A stretch of DNA of 22,432 nt. Origin: Sphaeroforma arctica JP610 (Eukaryota > Opisthokonta > Ichthyosporea > Ichthyophonida). Under the pieces are notes generated by a model. That model saw nothing but the letters and a program-made list of their open reading frames with translations. It was not told the origin of the DNA and made no database searches. The stretch covers positions 89,251 through 111,682 of the forward strand of contig NW_014040379.1 of NCBI RefSeq assembly GCF_001186125.1, read 5' to 3'. Position numbers and translations under genes: made by a program. Shown one piece after another: positions 9,901 to 15,660 of the stretch. The stretch's first letter is position 1. Each line of letters begins with the position of its first letter.

Positions 9901-10291
9901 ATCTAATGTTTCCTCTTTAGATTTTTATAAATGTATTCTCGTTGGTATATGCAATTGATTTTTAAAGGTTTGATTATATCCAGAAAGCAACTATTAGTTT
10001 TGATACTGGCAGCAGTATTCAGAACTCGTGGCTAGGCTTGAGTTATTTGCCCGCCATCGCCGAGATGATCTTTTTAAATTCTATCCTATTTTACACACCT
10101 GAATATAGCCTGCGAATCTTGAGGTGACACGCCACCCCACACTAACGAACACGCACGTGTTGAAATTGACGGACATTGGCGTCACCATCACTCTGAGCCC
10201 CGCAACGAGCCACATAGCAATGCGCGATGACAACGACACACTCCGACAGCGCATAAAAGCGGTGCTCCTCAAATATCTGAAAGAATACTGA
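243..10291 (+). CDS. INTS9: Integrator complex subunit 9, 12-exon gene
   Basis: INTS9 pairs with the endonuclease INTS11 in the nuclear Integrator complex, which cleaves snRNA 3' ends and promoter-proximal transcripts. Proposed exons are 243-923, 1496-1714, 2501-2673, 3288-3486, 4487-4671, 5609-5716, 6519-6646, 7551-7717, 8114-8257, 8814-8930, 9696-9788 and 10109-10291. All junctions are GT-AG and keep phase, giving 2397 nt, or 798 residues plus TGA. Landmarks colinear with animal INTS9 as I remember it are [100 protein letters not shown] and the C-terminal VLLKYLKEY. The zinc-binding HxHxDH motif of active family members is absent (SNWHSC instead), as expected for the non-catalytic partner. 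The protein is about 140 residues longer than human INTS9, mainly from an insertion at about residues 41-165. Exon 2's acceptor is the least certain boundary. The gene looks intact and functional. Confidence 0.93.
1033..1495 (+). repeat. Tandem decayed copies of exon 1 end in intron 1
   Basis: Three copies of the exon 1 tail plus flanking intron follow the real exon. The GTTTGTATACGC-type anchor lies at 881 in the exon and at about 1079, 1232 and 1387 in the copies (spacings 198, 153 and 155). Copy 2 still translates without a stop as [18 protein letters not shown] then TILARQ. Copy 4 reads [15 protein letters not shown] and keeps a CAG|GTACCG donor. The 14-base word AATGGAGGCTACAA is shared by all three copies but not by the exon, so the copies amplified after a first duplication. 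Copies 2 and 4 also include the sequence just before and after the exon 2 acceptor (TATATGGA, TTGGAGTT). Confidence 0.9.
1496..1714 (+). CDS. INTS9: INTS9 exon 2 (residues 228-300)
   Basis: The open frame reads [18 protein letters not shown] and ends REIYSCG before GGG|GTGAGT, phase 0. It covers the variable start of the beta-CASP region. The join to exon 3 gives [20 protein letters not shown], matching the spacing of human INTS9 ([20 protein letters not shown]) without gaps. The acceptor is inferred: phase and an upstream in-frame stop leave TTGGAG|TTC at 1494-1495 as the likeliest site, with CTCAAG|CAT twelve bases on as an alternative. Confidence 0.8.
1715..2500 (+). other. INTS9 intron 2
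   Basis: It has a GTGAGT donor and a CACATAG acceptor preceded by a TCTCTCTCTTTTAC pyrimidine tract. Several frames on both strands stay open by chance around 2189-2660, but none resembles a protein. No clear exon copy was found here, unlike in introns 1, 3, 4, 5 and 6. Confidence 0.8.
2501..2673 (+). CDS. INTS9: INTS9 exon 3 (residues 301-358)
   Basis: It encodes [18 protein letters not shown] followed by [20 protein letters not shown], matching the conserved strands around human [20 protein letters not shown]. It ends in phase 2 at GAGGG|GTATGT, and the first base of exon 4 completes a glycine codon. The last 40 bases recur twice in the following intron. Confidence 0.92.
2747..2890 (+). 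repeat. Decayed copies of exon 3 end in intron 3
   Basis: The exon end ACCTCTGAAGCG...GATGGGTGAGGGGTATGTTAAGT at 2645 recurs at 2847 as ACCTCTGAAGCTCAGGTGATGGATGAGGGATATATGTTAAGT. A more diverged copy centred near 2780-2815 keeps GGTGATGGAGACGGGGTATGTGAAGTG, with the GTATGT donor hexamer intact. The period is about 101 bp. The intervening sequence also recurs (CTACTTTATAAACTGGTTAC near 2707 and CTATGCGTTAAAAACTGATTAC near 2827). Confidence 0.85.
3288..3486 (+). CDS. INTS9: INTS9 exon 4 (residues 358-424)
   Basis: It follows a good CTCCCGCCGCAG acceptor. It reads [14 protein letters not shown] and then [15 protein letters not shown], equivalent to human YEKVSYVSGSS and SLKNSDVLVLTGL. It ends in phase 0 at AAGGAG|GTATGT. 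The coding sequence after TGLSP is proline- and threonine-rich. Its 3' half is the template for the repeat array in intron 4. Confidence 0.92.
3594..4215 (+). repeat. Decayed copies of exon 4 end in intron 4
   Basis: The exon phrase ATGTCTAAAGCACTGTGACG (from 3384) recurs near 3601 as ATGTCTAAAGCACTGTGGCG and near 3794 as ATGCCTCAAGCACAGTGACA (spacings about 217 and 193). The first copy runs on through GATATTGAAGGA and beyond the old donor into CACCTACTGTATTC. A further fragment at about 4150-4215 matches only the exon end (CTCAAACAAGTGACATCGCG, then AGTATTGAAGAATGCAT). The GTATGT donor is not kept in these copies. They account for much of this 1-kb intron, the longest in the gene. Confidence 0.87.
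4487..4671 (+). CDS. INTS9: INTS9 exon 5 (residues 425-486)
   Basis: It begins after CTACTACCACCTCAG with [20 protein letters not shown] and continues [17 protein letters not shown] to NIFTEW, paralleling human TVRNGGNVLVPCYPSG, VPLYFISPVANSSLEF and IFAEW. This is the beta-CASP segment. It ends inside a tryptophan codon (TG|GTATGA, phase 2), which exon 6's first G completes. Confidence 0.94.
4711..4752 (+). repeat. TGTGTC hexanucleotide tract in intron 5
   Basis: Imperfect tandem CTGTGT/TTGTGT/CCGTGT units lie shortly after the exon 5 donor. The rest of this 937-bp intron holds nothing identifiable apart from the exon 6-like relic near its 3' side. Confidence 0.8.
5442..5490 (+). pseudogene. 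Relic copy of exon 6 start in intron 5
   Basis: After TTTGTAG, a possible former acceptor, the frame reads [16 protein letters not shown] and then stops. Real exon 6 reads [18 protein letters not shown] at the same distance from its acceptor and in the same phase. Over 34 aligned bases (5454-5487 against 5621-5654) I count 23 identities with no gap, and 10 of the 11 differences are transitions. This looks like an old duplication of an acceptor plus exon head. Confidence 0.7.
5609..5716 (+). CDS. INTS9: INTS9 exon 6 (residues 486-522)
   Basis: A short exon after TGGCTATTACAG. It reads [18 protein letters not shown] and ends [10 protein letters not shown], matching human WLCHNKQSKVYLPEPPFP in spacing. 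It enters and leaves in the same phase, ending CC|GTATGT, with exon 7's first G completing a proline codon. A poly-G tract (GGGGGGGGTGGGG) lies about 35 bases into the following intron. Confidence 0.92.
6430..6518 (+). pseudogene. Exon 7-like duplicate upstream of exon 7
   Basis: The stretch after GTGACAG at 6429 reads [19 protein letters not shown]. Exon 7, 89 bases downstream, reads [19 protein letters not shown] with the same phase and the same distance from its acceptor to the RKPCV block. Within the shared RKPCV(V/I)FA block nearly every difference is a transition at a third codon position. It is a tandem duplicate of acceptor plus exon head. The later GHPSL motif is not kept and I see no matching donor, so it is either a relic or a rarely used alternative exon. 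Confidence 0.7.
6519..6646 (+). CDS. INTS9: INTS9 exon 7 (residues 522-565)
   Basis: It carries the most recognisable motif of the family, [19 protein letters not shown], against human FRQPCVVFTGHPSLRFGDV. The acceptor is CATCACAG and the donor ACAG|GTGGGT in phase 1. G plus AA from exon 8 makes the glutamate of TEPEY, as in human TEPDF. GGT|GTAGG-like alternatives were not used because they break this match. Confidence 0.95.
6647..7550 (+). other. INTS9 intron 7
   Basis: A 904-bp intron with GTGGGT donor and TATTCCAG acceptor after a T-rich tract. I found no exon copy, mobile element or other gene in it on either strand. Confidence 0.8.
7551..7717 (+). CDS. INTS9: INTS9 exon 8 (residues 565-620)
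   Basis: It encodes [35 protein letters not shown] and [14 protein letters not shown], colinear with human EPDFSYLEALAPYQPLAM, YCPIDTRLNFIQVSKLL and PLHVVCPEQY. It ends in phase 0 at GACAAG|GTGAGT. Confidence 0.95.
8114..8257 (+). CDS. INTS9: INTS9 exon 9 (residues 621-668)
   Basis: It follows CACACTCACAG. It reads [18 protein letters not shown] and ends [19 protein letters not shown] before GAT|GTGAGT, phase 0. Similarity to human is weak except for the [13 protein letters not shown] / KIEIMPELADSL block. The combined length of exons 8-10 agrees with the family to within about six residues. A frame beginning after TTTTTTTATAG at 7951 also stays open but leads out of frame, so it was not used. 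Confidence 0.82.
8814..8930 (+). CDS. INTS9: INTS9 exon 10 (residues 669-707)
   Basis: It encodes [18 protein letters not shown] and [17 protein letters not shown], matching human VSAVLHTKDNKHLL. This is where the beta-CASP region joins the C-terminal domain. Acceptor TGTATCTAG, donor CCACCG|GTATGT, phase 0 at both ends. Confidence 0.93.
8931..9695 (+). other. INTS9 intron 10
   Basis: A 765-bp intron with no recognised gene or element. In human INTS9 the equivalent place encodes a poorly conserved KKRKR-containing linker, so a small extra exon here cannot be excluded. None is needed to keep the reading frame. Confidence 0.6.
9696..9788 (+). CDS. INTS9: INTS9 exon 11 (residues 708-738)
   Basis: It reads [18 protein letters not shown] and continues [13 protein letters not shown] before [24 protein letters not shown] aligns with human LLSGSIPVEQFVQTL, the start of the C-terminal domain that binds INTS11. 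An in-frame stop overlaps the acceptor, so AATAATAG|CGC is the only site giving the right phase. Confidence 0.85.
10109..10291 (+). CDS. INTS9: INTS9 exon 12, C-terminus (residues 739-798)
   Basis: It follows ACCTGAATATAG in phase 0. It encodes [18 protein letters not shown], then [18 protein letters not shown] and [16 protein letters not shown], ending in TGA. This matches the human C-terminus IQIEEDSTHIICDNDEML and VRLRDLVLKFLQKF almost residue for residue in spacing, including the Phe/Tyr just before the stop. The C-terminal domain forms the heterodimer interface with INTS11. Confidence 0.95.
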   Translation, partial: PANLEVTRHPTLTNTHVLKLTDIGVTITLSPATSHIAMRDDNDTLRQRIKAVLLKYLKEY

Positions 10292-10999
10292 TTTTATGTG
10301 AATGTAATGATAGCTATGAATTAACTTAGACCACACAGTATATGCTTATCTCGGCTATCAGTAAAGCATATTTCAATGACTCTAGACAAGTGTAAAAAGA
10401 TTTCTTTCAAACCATCGGACGCGTGCTCCACGGACCCCTGTGCGAGAGATTCGTACCATAGAGTCAATATCACAAATGCCCAAAATGAGGGATTAGCTAC
10501 TGATACATGCTTCAGTGAAATACATATATATATATATTCATCTATACTGACAACGTGCAGAATTTACCAATTCCTGGGTGCTAGGAGTTGTACGCTATGT
10601 TTATTTATTTCGTACCAATAACTCCTTCACTATTAAGTGATTGTCTATACTACTGCGAGTGTTGCTCACTAGTGGCTTATCACACCGATGAATATTGACG
10701 CTACGGAAGAATTTAAATCTTTGAGTAAACATTGCGTGCTGTTAGGCCTGTCTAAAAGCAAACACTGTTGTATTTGTAAGGTTGTGATACGATACCATTA
10801 GAAGAAAAGTAATATATGAACCAAACTATTTTTATCTTAAACTCGTAAAATCGCAGTGTGTATCCATAATCCTGATTTCTCGAATTAAAATAACAGCGCT
10901 AGATTAAAACGTAAATAAATACCGCAACACTTGTTTACCAAGTGACAAACTTTATATATTTCAATTTTGTATATATAATTACTTTAAAAAGCCTTCTCA
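10292..10999. other. Intergenic stretch downstream of INTS9
   Basis: AT-rich sequence with no convincing gene. The INTS9 polyadenylation site should lie here. No canonical AATAAA is close to the stop; the first AATAAA-type words (GTAAATAAATACC) are near 10910. A short (TA)n run sits near 10525. Confidence 0.6.
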
Positions 11000-11069
11000 G
11001 AGCCTAGTGGTTTAGTGGTATAGTTACCCCCTGCCAAGGGGTAGGCCGATTCGATTCCTGACTATGTGA
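11000..11069 (+). tRNA. tRNA-Gly(GCC)-like, degenerate
   Basis: TGGTTTAGTGGTA is a good D-arm/A-box and GATTCGATTCC a near-consensus B-box. The anticodon arm is ACCCC-CTGCCAA-GGGGT, a perfect five-pair stem with anticodon GCC. A T-run (TTTTTT) at 11074-11079 could end Pol III transcription. The acceptor stem pairs only partly (GCCTAGT against ACTATGT gives six of seven with one wobble, but the spacing is off by one), and the T stem is poor. It is probably a pseudogene or a SINE head rather than a working tRNA. Confidence 0.55.
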
Positions 11070-11096
11070 ATTATTTTTTCTCTTTTGTGTGTATAA

Positions 11097-11372
11097 ATAA
11101 CGTTAACAGGTGGTAACTTTTGGAAGACTAATCCTCCCACTCTTAAGCCTGGGACGATTGAAACCTATCTGCCCTATATTCCACTAGGACAAAGTATTCA
11201 ATTCGAATCATATCCTCCTCAAAAAAACAAATATGAAGCGGACGAGATTGCGTCATGGTTGCAACAATGGTACACTGGTCTTTTTTACTCTGATAAGAAT
11301 GAGATTGAGGATAAAGAAACGGGTTCAACCAATTTTAACGACACCGACAACTTTACAGATAATGGTTCATAA
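11097..11372 (+). CDS. Unassigned open frame with KPGTIETYLPY
   Basis: A 91-codon open frame without an early ATG, just downstream of the tRNA-like gene. It reads TGGNFWKTNPPTLKPGTIET, then YLPYIPLGQSI, EIASWLQQWYTGLFYSD and an acidic C-terminus. The balanced composition looks coding, but I do not recognise the family. A related DNA segment lies at 13.3 kb. It may be one exon of a gene or a remnant of a mobile element. Confidence 0.35.
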   Translation: MTLTGGNFWKTNPPTLKPGTIETYLPYIPLGQSIQFESYPPQKNKYEADEIASWLQQWYTGLFYSDKNEIEDKETGSTNFNDTDNFTDNGS

Positions 11373-11554
11373 GACAATTCAGAAGTGAATATCATTCAGT
11401 ACAATACAGGGTTGTAGCACAGATGTCTTAAGCGACAACTTGCCTGTTTGCATTTGGCAACATATAAAGGTACGTGTGTCTCGATTTAAGTTAATGTGAT
11501 TATGTTCATATAAATAAATAACGAATTAGGATATGTGTAACTACGCTCTAATTT

Positions 11555-11824
11555 GTGTACAATGTGTTTTTGGATGCTGGAATGGGCCAGTTCATCAACG
11601 AGCTTCTAGGACTATATATTGCAGCAGTAGCTACCGCAACTGGGATATCTCATAGTGATGATGTACAAACGGGCACACTGAGCAATCAGAACGAAGATCG
11701 AGACAACACAGACGAATCGATTGTAGAAGAGGACGAATTCACGTTGTCGCACACTCACCGCAGTTTGGCGGAATGTATAAGATATGTTTGTTACGCTGGA
11801 CATGTAGTATGCGTTGCCGGATAG
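11555..11824 (+). CDS. Unassigned acidic open frame
   Basis: An open frame of 89 codons beginning at a GTG; the first ATG lies ten codons in. It has a hydrophobic start (LLGLYIAAVATATGI), a strongly acidic middle (NQNEDRDNTDESIVEEDEF) and ends CIRYVCYAGHVVCVAG. The composition is coding-like, but no family is recognised and no splice partners can be fixed. Confidence 0.25.
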   Translation: MYNVFLDAGMGQFINELLGLYIAAVATATGISHSDDVQTGTLSNQNEDRDNTDESIVEEDEFTLSHTHRSLAECIRYVCYAGHVVCVAG

Positions 11825-11846
11825 GATCAATAATGATCCCGTTTAG

Positions 11847-12182
11847 ATGAGTTTCTGCGTGGCTAGAGCAATGGCGGGTGGCAACTGCCACTTGGTTATC
11901 ATTGCATACGTATACTCACAACGAACTCTCCTCATAAGAACGATGTATGACATATTTAGAAACGACGACCAGAGTCACAACCGCGAACTATTCCAAATTC
12001 TCTTTGAGGAGCTGCAGACGAAGACAAATGAAGTCGAGCGCACACAAGCAGATTTCTTACATAGACGGTGGAATCACTTATGTCATAATTACGGAAATAA
12101 TCTGGCAATCGTACCGGCGCTGGACAAGATGCTGCCAAATATGCCGTATATGCTACGTATAAGCTGCCGAATGTTTTTTTAA
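11847..12182 (+). CDS. Unassigned open frame, helical charged middle
   Basis: A 111-codon frame from an ATG, shortly after the previous one. Its middle, SHNRELFQILFEELQTKTNE followed by VERTQADFLHRRW, looks like an amphipathic helix. Other frames are also open here, so coding status is doubtful. No family recognised. Confidence 0.22.
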   Translation: MSFCVARAMAGGNCHLVIIAYVYSQRTLLIRTMYDIFRNDDQSHNRELFQILFEELQTKTNEVERTQADFLHRRWNHLCHNYGNNLAIVPALDKMLPNMPYMLRISCRMFF

Positions 12183-12244
12183 TTGGTTGTATTGTCTGCC
12201 ATGATATCGTGAGTATAGGCAAAGTGCTTGATGGCGAGGACTGA

Positions 12245-12469
12245 TTAATAACAACTGTAAACACAGCTGGAGAGAAAAATACAACGAGGCATTTCATGGT
12301 TGAGTGTTCCTGTACTTTTATAGCTCAGCTAGATAGGAAGGGCTTGATATGGCCATCGCGTTCAGTAGCTGGGCTGGCAGGTTTATTGCTTAATATTGTT
12401 GGTGGTACTATCAACGACAAGCTACCTTTGAAACAGTTCAACGAATTCGCTAGCGCAAGTAGTATTTGA
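12245..12469 (+). pseudogene. Transposase-C-terminus-like open frame
   Basis: A frame of 74 codons without an ATG at its start. It contains TRHFMVECSCTFIAQLDRKG followed by LIWPSRSVAGLAGLL and a FNEFA end. The LDR-G-L-xPS pattern followed by a hydrophobic helix recalls a C-terminal motif seen in several DNA-transposon transposases (P/THAP9-like and others). That is a resemblance from memory, not a confirmed match. A possible acceptor (TAAACACAG) precedes it. Confidence 0.25.
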
Positions 12470-12621
12470 CTGAAAGTAGTTCGTTCACTTATGACGCATA
12501 GGATAAGTACATGTGGAGCGCTTCAACCATTGAACAGGTTTGCATTGTCTGCAATAAGGATTGAAATTGAGATATTATCTCTCACCTACTGAATACTTTA
12601 TACAATATCGCTTGTAATAGT

Positions 12622-12789
12622 ATGTCGCTAGTGCTGAACAGAAAGAATGCAGCGACAACAGTGACGTTAAGCAAGGTGAACCCCGACAAAAAGAACGGAC
12701 AGCCCACTTCATTGATCAGCACTGATCATCCAACACTCCCCATCGATAACTCGGTCAAGTGGACATCTGAGAATGTAAAGATATTCTAG
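12622..12789 (+). CDS. Small unassigned open frame (55 aa)
   Basis: It starts at an ATG and reads MSLVLNRKNAATTVTLSKVN followed by a polar Lys/Ser/Thr-rich tail ending ENVKIF. It lies just upstream of a 38-bp tandem duplication and of the next frame in the same direction. It may be an exon of the same unknown gene. No family recognised. Confidence 0.22.
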   Translation: MSLVLNRKNAATTVTLSKVNPDKKNGQPTSLISTDHPTLPIDNSVKWTSENVKIF

Positions 12790-12853
12790 GAAGTGTAAGT
12801 GCGACCATGGGTTGTAAGATATTATAGGAAGTGTCAGTGCGCCCTTGGGTGGT
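12778..12853. repeat. 38-bp tandem duplication
   Basis: AAGATATTCTAGGAAGTGTA at 12778 recurs at 12816 as AAGATATTATAGGAAGTGTC, and each copy goes on to GTGCG-CC-TGGGT. Each copy contains an acceptor-like TAG|GAAGTG, and the first contains a donor-like GTAAGT. This is the same kind of junction-spanning duplication as in the INTS9 introns. Confidence 0.75.
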
Positions 12854-13081
12854 GAAATTGATATGCTTCGCAAACGCTGTCTACTTCTCAGAGACTTACA
12901 GGGTCACGGTATTCGAAGGGTACTTGGGCTGAATACTGGTGAGACACGAAAACTTTGTAAACAACTTTACCTCGCACAAGGCACCAAAGTGAAACTGATG
13001 GAACGCATAGGGAGAACTCTGTTGAGCCCAGTGGCCCGGCAACAGAACGATGCGATTATAGCAGCTATTCGAGAGGGTTAA
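12818..13081 (+). CDS. Unassigned basic open frame, SAP-like pattern
   Basis: An 87-codon frame, open from just after the second copy of the 38-bp duplication. It reads GGEIDMLRKRCLLLRDLQGH, then TRKLCKQLYLAQGTKVKLME and RIGRTLLSPVARQQNDAI. The L-x-L-x-x-G-x-K-x-x-L-x-x-R spacing is loosely like a SAP DNA-binding motif, but this is weak. A 3' exon of an unknown gene and a transposon remnant are both possible. Confidence 0.28.
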   Translation, partial: DIIGSVSAPLGGEIDMLRKRCLLLRDLQGHGIRRVLGLNTGETRKLCKQLYLAQGTKVKLMERIGRTLLSPVARQQNDAIIAAIREG

Positions 13082-13319
13082 GCATACACAAAGAACCAAG
13101 AGATAGCGCGATATTTACAATAACGTAGCGAAAACTAATTTGTGTGTGTGTGTGTTTGATTGATATTGTACTAATATTGTAGCATACTGATCTGCGTCAA
13201 TTGATTTTTCTCGTCTCCAAAACCTGTATGCCAGATACATGATGCCAGGCTTGTTCAATCAAGGAGGCTATGTTCAAACAACCATATTTATCATATGGTA
13301 ACATTTCTTTTGAGTCTAA

Positions 13320-13469
13320 CCCTTGTACTTAAGGTTCAAGCCTGGGACGAGTGGGACCTATCTACTCTATCGTGCACACGTGGAAGAAACTTTGCCTAGT
13401 TCTCAATATCGGGTTTATTTTACTACAGGTAGTCAGATTTTTGTACATGAACCCAATTATAGTTTATAG
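13320..13469 (+). pseudogene. Decayed relative of the 11.1-kb open frame
   Basis: It reads FKPGTSGTYLLYRAHVEETL and ends TTGSQIFVHEPNYSL. The DNA from about 13298 to 13376 aligns with about 11108-11172 (GGTAAC...TTAAG...AAGCCTGGGACGA...GACCTATCT...CTAT), so the two stretches share an ancestor. It has diverged after the shared part. Function unknown. Confidence 0.4.
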
Positions 13470-13642
13470 GTCCCAATATCTTTCAATCGAGATAATAGAA
13501 TTAATATAAATATAAATTTTATATGCAATATGCAATGCAAGCAACAATGCCAGGAAAGATTGCATTTCTAAATAGGCAGTGGAAAGGATATGCACATTGC
13601 GCTCAAGTGTCCTGTCGTGTCTAAAGGTAGTTGATAGGTAGT

Positions 13643-13975
13643 TCAGATCAATATTCGCAATTCGGGTTTTTCGCTTCTACCGATTTTACCAACGATGTAC
13701 ACTGGGTCTCTCGGGATATCTGAGTTAAGCAATTTCTTTATAGCCTAAACCGGATCATAGTCTTCATAGTTAGTTATGTTTGTTTCAGATTGGACGTGAC
13801 AGTCAGCATTGCCCCACAGCTCAGTAGCGAGATACACAGGAGCAAATAAGATGCCGACAAAGATTTTTTTTTGGTTCAGATCGGATGTAATCGTAGTGAG
13901 GATTGCTTGACGTACGTCGGCGAGCTGGAGTTTGTATTTAGGGATACGAATTTCAATACTATTTCTATAATACAT
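13643..13975 (-). pseudogene. Coding-like remnant, minus strand
   Basis: Read leftward, the frame gives MYYRNSIEIRIPKYKLQLAD, then TSDLNQKKIFVGILFAPVYL and, further on, NSDIPRDPVYIVGKIGRSEK. The composition is that of a globular protein, and it is much more protein-like than any overlapping plus frame. It is interrupted and I cannot assign a family. It may be a mobile-element or virus-like fossil and is treated as such. Confidence 0.35.
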
Positions 13976-14084
13976 ATGGGATATATTCTATACAGACGCG
14001 AGCATCTTTCAACTCATCTACCCAATTAGTGGACGTATTTGAGCCTGACCAATATCGATTGAGATTTGATCATCAGACAAAACT

Positions 14085-14233
14085 AAGCAGATGCCAGTCT
14101 GATTTCGATCATCATAACATATAGCTGGATTGTCTATTATAGTATGATAGTTGAAAATAAGCAGATAGCAGTCTGATTTCGACGATAGTCAACATAGCAT
14201 ATGACTTGCTTGTTTGTTATAGTACGATAGTGA
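14085..14233. repeat. 74-bp tandem duplication
   Basis: AAGCAGATGCCAGTCTGATT at 14085 recurs at 14159 as AAGCAGATAGCAGTCTGATT. Both copies continue through TTCGA, CATA-CATAT, a TTGTCTATTATAGTATGATAG-type block and GATAG. The two units are about three-quarters identical. Confidence 0.85.
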
Positions 14234-14316
14234 TGTGTTTGTATCCCACTAATGTAAAATCTGTATCTTTCAAACCCAGAGTATCGTGCAAGGGCAAATT
14301 CCTACTCCGCTGACTA

Positions 14317-14505
14317 TCAGGTTATCTGTATCAACATCGAATGGGGCGTGGTTGTATCGATATATAATACACAAACTTCGGACTCAAAATGAGATACGTT
14401 AATTTCGACTTTCTGGTCGAAGTTTGGGCCACCATTCGTTGCTTCTAACTCATTGTCACAATAAATTTCGGTCGGTTGACCCACTATCGATTCAAATTTA
14501 CCAAG
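14317..14505 (-). pseudogene. Coding-like remnant, minus strand
   Basis: A 62-codon frame reading GKFESIVGQPTEIYCDNELE followed by NGGPNFDQKVEINVSHFESE and LYIDTTTPHSM. The alternating hydrophobic pattern suggests beta strands. It points the same way as the remnant at 13.6-14.0 kb and could belong to the same element, but no family is recognised. Confidence 0.3.
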
Positions 14506-14894
14506 TTAACCCGAATCGAATTGAATACACGTCAAACCGTCCATTTCATAGATACCTATATTATGATGGCTATAACAGAGCAAGCTTGACAATAGATAGT
14601 ATTGTGTGTATTTTCCTCTGTATGTAGATGTACGTACGAATTCATATTATAAACTATAATAAAGAAAAACTCCTTCAGAATTTATACCCAACTTTTAGTT
14701 TATTTGACCACTACTACCCAATGTCGATTGAAGACTATCTACCCACACACAAAAACATCTTCTTTAGTATCTTATCTCCCCTGATAAATTTGATGTAAGT
14801 TGTCGTCATATTTCACTATGTCCCAAAGGCAGTTACTTCACATGTATATCACAGAGTTCAGAAGCTCCCTATCCTAATACAAATGTACAAGTAT
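14506..14894. other. No recognisable gene
   Basis: AT-rich sequence. Short chance frames only. AATAAAGAAAAAC near 14660 could be a polyadenylation word but has no gene to serve. Confidence 0.5.
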
Positions 14895-15146
14895 CAGGGC
14901 CGGGCTTAATACGGAAAGTAGGTAGGGGCGACTGTTTGTTTTTATCTTCGGCCTGTAGCTAGCGAACTTTGCCCAGACTCCAACCCAGAGGGCAGAGATA
15001 TATATATATACTAGGCAACATGATATTAAGGCGGAGAAGACGTCATCAATACCAGTTCTGGTACTTATAAAAAAACGAAGATGTTTGGCCCAAAAATATG
15101 GGAGGGCTTCCCTGAAACATAAATGTGCTTTGGAGCACCCTTGCAA
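14895..15146. mobile_element. Possible hAT-type transposon end, decayed
   Basis: CAGGGCCGGGCTTAATACGG at 14895 resembles the CAGGGCCGG-type terminal inverted repeat common in hAT DNA transposons, followed by a GGTAGGGGCGAC block that such ends also carry. I could not find the partner repeat or an 8-bp target duplication in the window. A fairly long minus-strand frame here is hydrophobic and low in complexity and is probably not a gene. Confidence 0.28.
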
Positions 15147-15268
15147 ATAACTATTATAGCTGCGAAGACAAGTTGGGGGTCCAAAAACTGCGAATGCAAT
15201 AGACCCAAGACAATATATATGTATTTATTTTGTGAATAATAAATATCAATAAAACACAGTCTTTTGTC

Positions 15269-15340
15269 TCGTGGATAGTATAGTGGCTAGTATCTCCGCC
15301 TGTCACGCGGAAGACCCGGGTTCAATTCCCGGTTCGCGAA
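15269..15340 (+). tRNA. tRNA-Asp(GTC)
   Basis: A complete cloverleaf. The acceptor TCGTGGA pairs with TTCGCGA (seven pairs, two of them G-U). The D arm is GTATAGTGGCTAGTATC and the anticodon arm CCGCC-TGTCACG-CGG with anticodon GTC. The T arm is a perfect CCGGG-TTCAATT-CCCGG. Discriminator A, no intron, no encoded CCA, followed at once by TTTTT as Pol III terminator. It looks functional, unlike the glycine-like gene 4 kb upstream. Confidence 0.95.
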
Positions 15341-15345
15341 TTTTT
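15341..15345 (+). terminator. Pol III terminator of tRNA-Asp
   Basis: Five T residues immediately after the tRNA discriminator base, the standard RNA polymerase III stop signal. Confidence 0.85.
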
Positions 15346-15660
15346 GTTAATCATTCTTTCTTCTTTTAATTTTGCGTTATTGTATTTTGTATGTATACCA
15401 CGGAAGCATCCATATACAATACTGGGCCACCATAAATCGACGAATGTGATCACTGGGTTTTCTTTATATTAACAATAATAGATGCTGCTTCTGCACATAA
15501 ATGGGCAATCCGTGCTGTATTGTAATGTTCTCTTTATCAGTAGACGAGATCTACGAAGTATTCAATCCTTCATTAGCCTGGTATTTAATGCAGATAACAA
15601 TAATAAAAGATTCGGATTGTCATTCACATATTCTCTTAGAAACTGCTAAAGTGTGCCCAA

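Noticed and set aside
10376-10621. 81-codon open frame downstream of INTS9
   Set aside because: Composition is not protein-like, it includes a (TA)n-derived IHIYIYSS segment, and no similarity is recognised.
14874-15146. 90-codon minus-strand frame
   Set aside because: Hydrophobic and low in complexity, crosses a (TA)n run, and overlaps the possible transposon end. No sign of coding.
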